From Gibbula magus (lineage: Eukaryota > Mollusca > Gastropoda > Trochida > Trochidae): DNA of 64,000 bases. Shown here one piece after another: positions 26,261 to 36,020 of the stretch; the first letter of the stretch is position 1; every line of letters starts with the position of its first letter. The stretch is from positions 50,448,630-50,512,629 of the forward strand of contig OW388297.1 in NCBI GenBank assembly GCA_936450465.1. The letters are read 5' to 3'. Made by a program: the position numbers and the translations under genes. Below the pieces are notes generated by a model. It was not told the origin of the DNA, ran no database searches, and saw only the letters and a program-made list of their open reading frames with translations.

Positions 26261-26720
26261 GGTATGAACCGCTCTCCGACGTGCCTCTCCTCCCTCTCAC
26301 CATCAAGGTCATTTTTCTGGTGGCCATGGCCTCTGCAGCGCGGATTTCAGAGATCCATGCGTTGCAGGCGGACCTGCTACGTTTTGAGGTCAGGGAGGGG
26401 GGCTCCGCCTCGCTTGGGTTGGCTCCTGATTTTGTCTGTAAGAACCAGGCAGCGGATGAAGCGGGACGTACGTTCTCTATCCCAGCTCTGGGTTCGGACT
26501 CAGATGAGGTGGATCTCTCTCTGTGTCCAGTAAGAGCCTTGAGGGTGTACACGCAGCGTACCCACAGGCTGAGGGATGGCAGGCGTCGTCTGTTCTTGCC
26601 TCACTCACCCAGGAGCACCAAGGAACTAGACAAGCAAGCGTTGGGGGTGTATCTAGGATCGGCGGTAATTGATGCGTACAAGGCCGCTGATTTGCCTCCG
26701 CCGTCGTGTTCCAATCCTCA
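25872..26720 (+). repeat. 849-bp internal duplication block (RT fragment + YR fragment)
   Basis: 25872-26260 repeats at 26721-27109 (6 differences in 389), and 26261-26723 repeats at 28555-29017 (about 5 differences in 463). The block is therefore a chimera made from two non-adjacent parts of the same element family. The RT-to-YR joint (26260/26261) has essentially no shared bases. The YR-to-RT joint shares TGA (26721-26723). Confidence 0.95.
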
Positions 26721-26723
26721 TGA
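26261..26723 (+). pseudogene. Tyrosine recombinase fragment fused into RT
   Basis: This encodes the middle of the recombinase catalytic domain in frame 1: PLLPLTIKVIFLVAMA, the catalytic-arginine box SAARISEI, then FEVREGG..SLGLAPDF..CK and CPVRALRVYTQR. It stops at NPH, exactly before the HxxR box completes, because RT sequence follows. It is a near-identical copy of 28555-29017 and lacks the core-binding domain, HxxR and the tyrosine, so it is inactive. Confidence 0.9.
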
Positions 26724-27998
26724 CGCTTCCCTCAGTGATGCGGTCCTTGGAGCATGGTGTCTCTCGATCTACAGGATGCGTACCTGCACGTACCGATTCA
26801 CTATCGGGACCGCAGGTACCTCCACTTCAGCCTGGACGGCAGACATTTTCAGTGGTGCGTGCTCCCGTTCGGGATCTCGTCCGCCCCCTGGTTATTCACA
26901 CGGGTGACTCAGCCCATCGTCCAATTCCTTCACCAATGCGATATTCAGTTCCTAATGTACTTGGACGATGGGATCGCTCACGACCGCTCCCCTGTCGTTC
27001 TCTAGGCGCGGCTCAGGTTCACGATGGACCTGTTCCGTCGTCTGGGGTGGCTAGTGAACTTAGAGAAGTCGGACTTGGTTCCGGCAACTCGTCTGAAGTT
27101 CCTAGGGGCTATCCTAGACACCCGGCTGTTCCGCGGGTTCGTCACGAGGGAGCGGATGGCTCGTTACGATCGCCTTATGGATCGCGCGCTCGACGCATCG
27201 CTCTCCCTACGTCAGTGGCAAAGAGTGTTGGGGTTATTAACATCAGCTCAGGACCTGACCCGCAGGGGGAGGTTGTTCCTTCGCCCGTTACAGGTGTTCC
27301 TGAATCCCCACATCAGGGAGACGCGTTGTCGTCACGACATAGTCTTAACCCCAGACCTACATCGGTTCCTAGCTTGGTGGCGAGTAGACGAGAGTGTGTT
27401 TGCAGGCGTTCCAATTCGTCCTCGCCCCCCTTCAGCTCAACTGTTTGTAGACGCCTCCACCCAAGGGTGGGGGGCGCACATGAGTCACGAGCAGGTGGCG
27501 GGAGTTTGGTCCCCATCAGAGCGGAACCTACACATCAACGTCCTCGAGTTGGACGCAGTACGTCTTGCCATTCAGCACTGGCAGGTCCCCTTGAGGGGCC
27601 AGTGCCTGCTAGTACACACGGACAGTTCGGCGGCTGCTTGGTCGATAAACAAGCAGGGGTCCACCAAGGCGCAGTCTCTGCTACGCCCGTCACTCCAGCT
27701 CTTCGAGTTGGTGGACGAGGTGGACCTGGACATTCGAGCGGTCCACATTCCGGGTGCCAAGAACGTCTTGGCGGACGCGTTGTCACGTCCAGATGCCCCT
27801 CCCCCAACGGAGTGGCAACTGAATCCGGTGGTTTTCAGGGGGTTGTGTCTCAAGTTCGGCACCCCGCTGATAGATCTGTTCGCGACGTGTCTCAACCACC
27901 AATTGCCAACCTACATCTCCCCAGTGCCAGACCCGCTAGCGATGGGCTTATGGACGCCTATGCTTTTCCGCCGCCGGCCATCCTCTCCCAAGTTGTAG
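26721..27998 (+). pseudogene. pol: DIRS reverse transcriptase (second copy) and RNase H
   Basis: The second copy of the RT palm (YLDD at 26958-26969) continues into the rest of the protein. At 27003-27005 a TAG replaces the Glu codon seen in the first copy. Downstream the frame stays open: NLEKSDLVPATRLKFLGAIL, then the thumb/connection, then RNase H with FVDAS..GWGAHM (27444 onward), LELDAVR, VHTDSSAAAWSINKQG and HIPGAKNVLADALSR (to about 27789). The Asp-Glu-Asp-Asp set of the RNase H active site is present. A DIRS-typical extension follows (LIDLFATCLNHQLP, PVPDPLA), after which the frame is lost near 27945. Confidence 0.9.
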
Positions 27999-28192
27999 CC
28001 AAGATAGGGGAAACTCGGATTCTTCGTCTCCTGCTGGTCGCCCCTTGGTGGCCAGCCCGGCCGTGATTCGTTCCTCTCCGTCGGCTCTGTCAGCAGGAAC
28101 CGTTTCAGATTCAGATACGGAGGGATCTGCTCATCAGCAGGCCAAGCGGAAGGTTACACGAGAACCCTCAGGTGTTCTCCCTTCACGCTTGA
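27945..28192 (+). pseudogene. C-terminal tail of the DIRS pol protein, frameshifted
   Basis: The family-typical tail continues in another frame: DGLMDAYAFPPPAILSQVV.K, then LLLVAPWWPARP. It is interrupted by TGA at 28064-28066 and again by TGA at 28190-28192. At both places a Trp (TGG) would fit the surrounding tail sequence. The shift at about 27945 probably reflects a small deletion after PDPLA, since related proteins have extra residues there (from general family knowledge). The tail overlaps the start of the recombinase frame. Confidence 0.7.
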
Positions 28193-29237
28193 CTTGTATT
28201 AAAAGAGGGTTAAGGAGTAGTGGTTACTCTAAGTGCGTCGCCAACGCAATAGCTACCTCGCATAGGAAAACCGCTAGGAAGCTCTATGATTTCCAGTGGC
28301 AGGCCTTCGCCTCTTTCTGTGCTCAGAGGGATTTCATTCCGGCAGAGGCTTCAGTGCCTCAGGTTGCGGAGTACTTGGTGTACCTTCGCAACACTAGACA
28401 TCTTAAGGCGTCGTCAATTAACACCAACATGTCGGCCATCCTGTCGGTTCTCAGGAAGAGTTCGCCAGGATTGGATGTGTCGGTCCTCAAGGGCCTAATT
28501 AAAACCTGCCTGAATGGGACTTAGCCATTGTGCTCAACCACCTGCGCTCCGATAGGTATGAACCGCTCTCCGACGTGCCTCTCCTCCCTCTCACCATCAA
28601 GGTCATTTTTCTGGTGGCCATGGCCTCTGCAGCGCGGATTTCAGAGATCCATGCGTTGCAGGCGGACCTGCTACGTTTTGAGGTCAGGGAGGGGGGCTCC
28701 GCCTCGCTTGGGTTGGCTCCTGATTTTGTCTGTAAGAACCAGGCAGCGGATGAAGCGGGACGTACGTTCTCTATCCAAGCTCTGGATTCGGACTCAGATG
28801 AGGTGGATCTCTCTCTGTGTCCAGTAAGAGCCTTGAGGGTGTACACGCAGCGTACCCACAGGCTGAGGGATGGCAGGCGTCGTCTGTTCTTGCCTCACTC
28901 ACCCAGGAGCACTAAGGAACTAGACAAGAGAGCGTTGGGGGTGTATCTAGGATCGGCGGTAATTGATGCGTACAAGGCCGCTGATTTGCCTCCGCCGTCG
29001 TGTTCCAATCCTCATGAGATCCGCGCAGTTTCAGCCACGATGGCGTATCATTGCAACATCGCGGTTTCGGATGTCATGGCAGGGTGTTTTTGGCGTTCAT
29101 CAGAGGTTTTCGCCAACCATTACCTACGAGATGTCTCCACAGCTGATCTTGAAGGCATCTCTAGGCTGGGTCCACAGGTCTTCGCGCAGACGAAGGTGGT
29201 CCCCCCAACCAGACCAAGAAGGGGTCATCCTTCTTAG
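28045..29237 (+). pseudogene. DIRS tyrosine recombinase, frameshifted
   Basis: The N-terminal frame (28045-28524) includes a SAM-like core-binding domain with TARKLYDFQWQAFASFCAQR, VPQVAEYLVYL and SSINTNMSAILSVLR. Near 28500 the frame is lost, and the catalytic domain continues in the next frame with LPEWDLAIVLNHL. Catalytic residues are visible: Arg in AARISEI (28635-28637), HEIR at 29013-29024, Trp in CFWRSSEVF and the nucleophile Tyr in NHYLRD (29121-29123). The protein ends at 29235-29237. The set matches tyrosine recombinases of DIRS elements, which insert the circular DNA. The frameshift, probably with loss of some residues between GLIKT and LPEWD, leaves only the separated domains. Confidence 0.9.
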
Positions 29238-29258
29238 ACGCTTTTGGGACTTATTGTA

Positions 29259-29264
29259 AATAAA
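29259..29264 (+). terminator. Putative polyadenylation signal of the DIRS transcript
   Basis: AATAAA lies 22 bases after the recombinase stop codon and is followed by a T-rich stretch at about 29296-29320. It lies upstream of the poly-C run and the complementary region. A genomic DIRS RNA would have to extend past it. Confidence 0.45.
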
Positions 29265-29320
29265 CAGGGTTTACATTGCTTACTCTCGTGTCTGTTGGTT
29301 TTTTCTTTAACTTCGTTTTG

Positions 29321-29321
<1 letters not shown>

Positions 29322-29364
<43 letters not shown>
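29322..29364 (+). repeat. Poly-C tract of 43 bases
   Basis: A run of uninterrupted C in the DIRS 3' region. The length may be unreliable in an assembly. It could form a G-quadruplex or i-motif. Confidence 0.95.
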
Positions 29365-29367
<3 letters not shown>

Positions 29368-29577
29368 CTGTTGGGGTTTGGGGGGCGGTGTGTTGATCGG
29401 AAGTTGAGTGGCAGGGTTGTCTCTTCGATCCGCTTAGCGGTAGAGATGGTATCTCCCGGGCTGTGCCTTGTCCTCACCACAGGGTGGAGGACTCGTAGGT
29501 TAGCTTACACTCAGGGCTAGTCGCTGGTCTCGTCACTACCATGTATCTACTGACCCGCCTCCTTGCGGTGGGATTCT

Positions 29578-29672
29578 AGGCAAAGTAGGTCTAGTCAACA
29601 GATAGGTATTTAAATAATAGTACGTTTTTGATTAAACGTAATTATTTATACTTACCTGTTGACTAGACCTAC
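29578..29672 (+). repeat. DIRS internal complementary region (splint)
   Basis: 29578-29617 is the perfect reverse complement of the left outer end 22205-22244 (40 bp). 29620-29672 is the reverse complement of the right outer end 29872-29924 (53 bp, one mismatch). Between them is TA at 29618-29619. Read on the minus strand, the region is therefore the sequence of right end, TA, left end, which is the predicted circle junction. Confidence 0.95.
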
Positions 29673-29725
29673 GCTCTATGCCCTCCCATCCTCCCCACTT
29701 GGTCTGTCTTGCCTTTGGGACTTTC

Positions 29726-29888
29726 GGAGAGTGATATGAACAGGTAGTGACGTCACGAGACCAACTAGACTTACCGGCCCTTGGATAAGGGATTTTACGC
29801 ACCCCTTCTCCACTCTTCAAGTTCGTCTGTATTAAGGTTGAAATGGCATTACCCTTAGGAGGTAAGGCAAAGTAGGTCTAGTCAACAG
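29726..29888 (-). repeat. DIRS right inverted terminal repeat
   Basis: Reverse complement of 22221-22383, 163 bp with two mismatches. It includes GTGACGTCAC at 29747-29756. The right end extends 36 bp further (29889-29924) than the repeat; the left end extends 16 bp (22205-22220). Confidence 0.95.
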
Positions 29889-30421
29889 GTAAGTATAAAT
29901 AATTACGTTTAATAAAAAACGTACTAATATCATGAGTATTATAATGAAACAAATTGTGATTTGATCACTTGAATTACGCTTTAACAAATCTGTGTTGAAT
30001 AAATACAAATATGTGTTACATTTGTCACATTAAAACAGGCAAATAAGAATATATTACACTTATAACAGAAAGAGACACATTGTACACATCCATCTTGTTC
30101 AACGAAAACATCATCAGATTTATCAACACGAGATTACAGAGTGCAATATAACTCGAACCTTAATCCATATGCTACGATTGCAGCAAAAATCGTATAAAGA
30201 GACACAATATGCTAGGTTTTGATAAATTAAGGAAGGAAGTGGTTGAAAAAAGGGAAAATACCGCGATGAAGGAATTGGTTCCTATCGTTTGGACGAATAA
30301 ATATTGGACCAATTGTCCATTGCATGTATTCACCTAAATCTCATTGTTATGAACTGAATTACTGATAGACTTCATCTGACAACGCACGCCGAATGAGTCT
30401 CCTGGTACAAGGTGTCTTATA

Positions 30422-30607
30422 CACTCAAACGCAAAAGAAACGTCACCACACTTTCAATGGTGTAAAAGAGATAATAGTGCTGGCGGAGAAAGTCGATTTT
30501 GAATTCTATTTATAGGGGACATGATATGTAAATTAGAACCCCAATTTTCGAGCATCAGAATATTATAGTTTTATTTCTATGTCTATTCAAGTACATTTGG
30601 GGTGTTA
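30422..30607 (-). repeat. Truncated TIR element at the end of unit A
   Basis: It starts with ACTCAAACGCAAAAGAAACG and matches 37242-37425 of unit B. It stops at the A/B junction because the duplication breakpoint lies inside the element. Confidence 0.8.
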
Positions 30608-33110
30608 TAATGATGTCATTTGTTCGTAGCTCTAGCGACCAAGTACTTTCTTGACTGCCGATTATGGCCTTCCTTTCGTTTCTGTATTAATTGTAAATGT
30701 CATTTATTAACAACTGGTGAACTCGTGCAATTCAATAATGACCATTTATTTGCAAATCACATTTAATAACACACATGAAGAGAGACATCTTTTGTGTACA
30801 TCTCAACATTAAACTTTCTATGGTTTACACTCCTACGTAGTTTTACTGACATATCAATCAATTGCTATTTTGATAGGAGTTCAGATAAAGCTTGCTTGGT
30901 TCACAAGATTTGTTACTTCGGAACAGTGCTGAAGTCACGTGCTGAACCGGATGTTAATCATTAAGTGAGATATACAGGACACTGGGTGTTTGCAATCCGT
31001 GATTTAAAATCTAAAAGTATAAGTGATGCCTTTTGTCTTGATAGAGAAATGATTTTAGAACATATTCTATGAATCAAAATATCTGAAAAAAATACGAAAC
31101 AGACTGAATACTTGTGTACGAACAAATGTTGGATGCTTGTTGTATTCTGCACATCAGATGTTTCACATTTCAATTAATAATGACATTCGATGTCACATTA
31201 TTTAAGTGTAGTGAATGGTTTCAGCACTCTTATTGTGAATACCAAACAACACTTAATCATGATTAGGAAAGGTCAATGCAATAAGGCAAGGGTTTTCTCT
31301 CAAAATTGTCATGTACTGATTTTATCACTAACGCATTCACAATAGGAGTGAACAGCGTGAGAATAGAATACATCCGCCTACATAAAGGCAGAAAGCTTCA
31401 AGTGTCAAATGTATTGAGATTAATGATGAGAGGAAAACACTTGATTGAACAAGTGATCCGGAAAATAGCTTTTAGCCTGTGCTGATTACAGGCCTGTTTG
31501 ACATAATCCATATCAACTTATGTCTGTACTGTTGTATACGCCACACTTCAACTAACTAAATATTTTATAAATGCAATGAACGGATGAATTTTATTTAGTA
31601 AAAGAAAGAAGATTATCTCAAAATGCTCATACATCTTTAATGCATTCAACTTGGGGATTTAACGGAATCAACATTGATGAATAATAGTGTTATTTCCATG
31701 TATCATTCGCCCTGATCCGCCAGAATAAAGTCAGAAACCTTTAAATGTCAGGGACATTTAGATTAATGGCGACATGAGATTCCAACGTTGAACAAGTGAT
31801 CCGGAAAATAGCTCTTTTTACACAACAGTAACAGTAGAATTTGAAAGCTTTTATGATACAACTGCCGTGATTTTAATTTAAACTGTTTCGTCTGTGAACT
31901 TCAGAATTAAGAAACCTGCTTCCAAATCAAGTTGTTTTTTCCACAATGGTACAAATAATGACACATATACTTATCCACAGTGTGTAATAATGAACCTTTT
32001 AAGGGGTTTTAGTTTTTTAAATATTTGTGAAGGATATATGTTATATTTTGTACAGTGTCCTGCGTTGTCAATAACATATACATTTAGAAATGTGCAGTAA
32101 AGAAACATCATTAATGGAATTTTACTATACACGGGTCTCTTTTAAAAAAGATGAACATTTCTTCATTAATTATGCTAACTTTAATCAAATTTCAGATTGC
32201 ATACATGCCTTTCTTTACTTTTACATGTCTCTCTATAAAATAGTACGTGGAATATTGTAATAAGTGATTATGAATGCACTTATTCACATGGTGAAGTATT
32301 TTATGAACTCAAAAGGGTGAGGTCATGATCAATTTGCTCTTCTATTATTAGAGACTAAGACTCGCCATCTGTCAATCACAGACAATGCTTCCTATCTGAC
32401 AACTTCTTCAGACAGTCCAAGAACTGCGCCATTTAATCTCAGAACCAGAGAAGAGAGGGGGAATTGTCCTCAATACCCTCTTTGCTATATCAGGTGTACC
32501 GATACGGCTCCCGATATAATCAGGTATATAGAGATTACAATTTGTTCTCAAGTACTACGTTAGAGTAACCTGTAGCAGATTTACATGAGACATGTGGGAA
32601 CACTCATTCAGAAGTAGACATTGATCAAATACTTTCCTCTGGGATCAATGGGCTCTCAAACCACACTCCTTTAAAATAGTGGGAGCTCATTCATATATTG
32701 ACATGAAAAAGCAATAGCAGAGCACATAATGAAGAGTTATTGCAGATATTTATTGCAGATTTATTCTGAAATATTAAAATGATTATGCTTATCAAGTGGT
32801 TATTTGTTCCTTTTTATGAATCTGTGTGTAACTCACAAATGATATATAAATACACAAACAAGACAACGAACAACTATTATGGAAACTGCCTTAAAACTAA
32901 CTTCTTGTGAAATCTCACTTTGGCAACATAAACAACATAATGAATGTAGAATGAAGACGTACACATACTATTTATGATTTAGGAATTAGAGATATGTTAT
33001 AAGGTCGATAATTTGACTTATTCTTGTATATCCCTACGTATCCCGACGTATTTGGGTTGTGCGTTTCATACACAAGATTGTTTACAGCTGTATTTGTTTA
33101 GAACTATTAT

Positions 33111-34048
33111 GAAATAGTTATAGGATATCTAACGAGTTTCCCCTTTCATATCAAGTTTATGTCCCGAGTGAAATAATTTTGCTTTGTCTCGAGCCTTGAT
33201 ATGAAAGGGGAGCAAGTTATGTATCCTATTTATTATCAACATGTATTTCATACGATTCATTGTGTTTTAAAGTATATTTATGTTGTCCCTATAAAGGAAC
33301 GGAACAGCGGAGTAATATCAACCCTGTCACAGCACTTATAAGTTCATAATATTGCGACGTTAAATATTCACGCTTTTAAAACCAAAACATTCTATAATCC
33401 ATGATGTTTGGTATGGCGAAACAAGTTGCACTAGTCATGCTGAATGAAGCGTACGTAATATAACATCTTCCTACTCGAGGACATGAGATGCGAGTTATTC
33501 GTCCTTTGAATGACGTCATGTCATGGCGGCCGCCATTCGCATGTTTCTCGTCGTCGGAATGTGTAAACAAGCTAAAACAGGCTCATTGAATGTTAGTTTT
33601 AGATGAACATCGTTGTTGAAATGGCTTAAAGTTCCTTTCGGTTATTTTTGCCTTGTGAGTTCACTGTGCACAATTACGAACACATTATTTTCACGGAGCG
33701 TTTGGTGTAATATGTCATTCCCAGCGGTAAGATTTGAGAGCAAAAACTATTGCTCCGTTCTAACTTTTTGCTTATAAGCTCTGCTCTAGTCATGGTCTAT
33801 ATGTTAATTATTCATTAAAATCAATAATTGCGGTGAGTAATAGTTCCTGAAGAATGAGATACATTTTAATTACAATTGGTGTCGTAAACTACTCATGAAT
33901 GAATTCACGTTCGTTTTCTGAATGATTAAAGTAGTCCAGGCAGTGTCAAAGTTCATGGTTAGCCAATCAAAATACTTGAAGTTGTTATGACACATATGTG
34001 TCATAACAGTTTGTCATGAAACTCCTTTACGAAGTACCACGTGGGCAA
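33111..34048. repeat. About 940-bp segment specific to unit B, hairpin-containing
   Basis: It is absent from the matching place in unit A (after ACTATTAT at about 20464). It contains inverted arms CCCCTTTCATATCAAG (33140-33155 with 33195-33210), a TGACGTCA at 33511-33518 and a perfect 24-bp palindrome at 33984-34007 centred on CACATATGTG. I see no clear TIRs at its edges. It could be an insertion in B or a deletion in A. Confidence 0.6.
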
Positions 34049-34089
34049 TAATATCCGTTTACATTCGATCGTAAGTGGGGTATAAGACA

Positions 34090-34231
34090 GATATACCTAT
34101 ACTTTTCCTCGTGTATCAAATAATACCCTACAGCTTTTCCCCGTGAAGCCTTACTCTGCAGCGCCTTGTAAGGGCCCTACGGGAAAACTGTAGGGTATCA
34201 TTCGATACACGAGGAAAAGTATGGGTATATC
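34090..34231. repeat. Long hairpin, unit B copy
   Basis: The arms of about 51 bp (34090-34140 and 34181-34231) have only a few mismatches. They contain ACTTTTCCTCGTGTATC and, near the loop, TACCCTACAG. The loop of about 40 bases is GC-richer. The unit A copy at 20483-20640 has lost part of the left arm. Confidence 0.8.
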
Positions 34232-34301
34232 TCTCACTTACCCTGTCTGACCCAAGCTGACATACACGTCGCAAGAAGGTCACCTCCAACACAAAGTTGC
34301 C

Positions 34302-34420
34302 AGGTACCATTTGTACTAATGGGTGAACAGAGGCACATTTTGAATAAGGTCACTTACCCAGGGTGACACCATCAATGCGGTTGACTGAGCCATGTACAGA
34401 AACACGTGCCACCAAGGCAG
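34302..34420 (-). repeat. SINE-like conserved tail, unit B copy
   Basis: Counterpart of 20676-20825: GGGTGAACAGAGGCACATTT, AATAAGGTCACTTACCCAGG, GTGACACC and CACGTGCCACCA. Confidence 0.4.
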
Positions 34421-35821
34421 AAAGGGGAAAGTCGCAACTTTACAGTTGTATAAAACAATACCGAATTATGTCAATAGTACATTAATACACCTTCCCTAAA
34501 TATGAACAGAAACAAAAACTTTCATTACATCATTGATGATCTTATAGTATGCACATTTTTATAATCATGAAAATAACTGACTGATTCAATTTCGTGCCTT
34601 GTTTTGTTTGCAGTATCGTATTGTTTATTGCGTTTTCATATAGGCAAGACAGGTATGTAAAAATCCAATCCAACTAGCTCAACGATCGATGTATTCACCA
34701 CTATTCGTAGGGTAAGTTAACTGTGTTATCTCTTGCTCCCAAATTTGAGGGAGGTAATCCTGTAAAACGGAGAACAATCATCCATAAAATATGTATACAT
34801 TTTGCATGTGTGTTAAATGTAAAACTCTTAGTCAATTGTACATGGAGCAGGAGTTGGCCGTTAACTATTGGATAGAAGATATGTAGAAGAAGAAGAATGT
34901 AGAAGATATAATTTTCTAAAGAATGTCCACATGATTGACGTAGAACAAGCGTTAAGTATATTATCTTAATACTTGATGGATCTTCTGTCTACTCTACTTG
35001 CACATTCTCAGAATTTACATTATTTTTAGGATAAGCATATTACAAAGGAAATAAAGCTAACTTTCCCTAAAAACGATCACGTATCTGGGAATAATAAGAG
35101 TCAATCTTTTCACAAACATACCACTTCAAAGAATATCTACTTTAAATAAATCTCTGGATTCCTGAGATTTAGTAGCCCCATTTAAAAACACGTCTACTCA
35201 TTATAAACATCATAAACAACATATTACAAAGAAAAGATCATTAAGCTTACTTTAAACAATGACGTATCTCGGCATAATAAAAGTAAATCGTTTCACATAT
35301 ATTTATCATTTCACAGTACGCCTACATATATGTTTATTCAATATCTGCATTCGTGACATTTGAGAGGCAAATTTAAAGCCACTTCCATCATTATAATCAT
35401 TTCAATATGATGTAAACTTAGTAGATTTGACATTTAAGAATTTACAATTTCTGTCAAGTTTCCATACATGCAGTGATGTTTAAGTATAATATCAGTAACA
35501 CTACGCACAAATCATATTAGTGAGTCATGTTGCAAGTGTCATTACATAAACGCCTTATTTCTCGACATAGAAGTTGAACAAATTAATATATTATATTATG
35601 ATATAATTTGTCAGGATTAAGAAAACTGATTCAACGTTGTTAGTCAGTTCGTCAATGACTTAAGCTTGTTTTTTTTTTAAAGATGTAAACAGATTAAAGT
35701 ATATGCTAATATTTTCTCTTGAACTGTCGTCACGTTGTATATTGCTCTGCTTAAGTATCGTTTAAAAAATGAAAAAACATTTAAGCTAGATCTTTTGAAG
35801 TTGTCATTTTGATTATAATTA

Positions 35822-35823
35822 TA
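35822..35823 (+). other. Paralogous empty site of the DIRS insertion
   Basis: The sequence around this TA is GATTATAATTA-TA-ATATCATGAG. In unit A the left flank runs through TA at 22203-22204, then DIRS, then TA at 29925-29926 and ATATCATGAG. So the target was cut at TA, and each junction keeps one TA. Confidence 0.93.
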
Positions 35824-36020
35824 ATATCATGAGTATTATAATGAAACAAATTGTGATTTGATCACTTGAATTACGCTTCAACAAATCTGTGTTGAATAAA
35901 TACAAATATGTGTGACATTTGTCACATTAAAACAGGCAAGTAAGATGATATTACACTTGTAACAGAAAGGGACACATTGTACACGTCCATCTTGTTCAAC
36001 GAAAGGTACATCATCAGATT

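Larger units (their letters stand above)
22205..29924 (+). mobile_element. DIRS1-type tyrosine-recombinase retrotransposon, non-functional
   Basis: The element is 7720 bp and bounded by TA at 22203-22204 and 29925-29926. It has inverted terminal repeats and the DIRS gene order gag, RT/RNase H, tyrosine recombinase, all on the plus strand. It also has an internal complementary region at 29578-29672 matching both outer ends in reverse complement. There is no integrase or protease, and no direct LTRs. The base composition is clearly GC-richer than the flanks. In DIRS elements the RNA is reverse transcribed, circularised using the complementary region as a splint, and inserted by the recombinase without a long target duplication. 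The empty site in unit B confirms the ends to the base. Gag, RT and recombinase all carry inactivating changes, and the RT region contains an 849-bp chimeric duplication, so this copy could not move unaided. Confidence 0.95.
17239..30602. repeat. Tandem duplication unit A (interrupted by the DIRS element)
   Basis: With the DIRS insertion removed, this aligns colinearly with unit B (30603-37425) at high identity. The unit junction reads TGTTA at 30603-30607, a pentamer also found at the start of unit A (17239-17243) and the end of unit B (37421-37425), so the duplication joined at a 5-bp microhomology. Unit A has extra sequence at 17348-17701 (a MITE) and about 20075-20395. It lacks about 33111-34048 and 36021-36944 of unit B. 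No conserved protein is encoded by either unit. Confidence 0.9.

Noticed and set aside
22221..29888. LTR retrotransposon with two LTRs
   Set aside because: The terminal repeats are inverted, there is no integrase or protease, and a tyrosine recombinase and complementary region are present.
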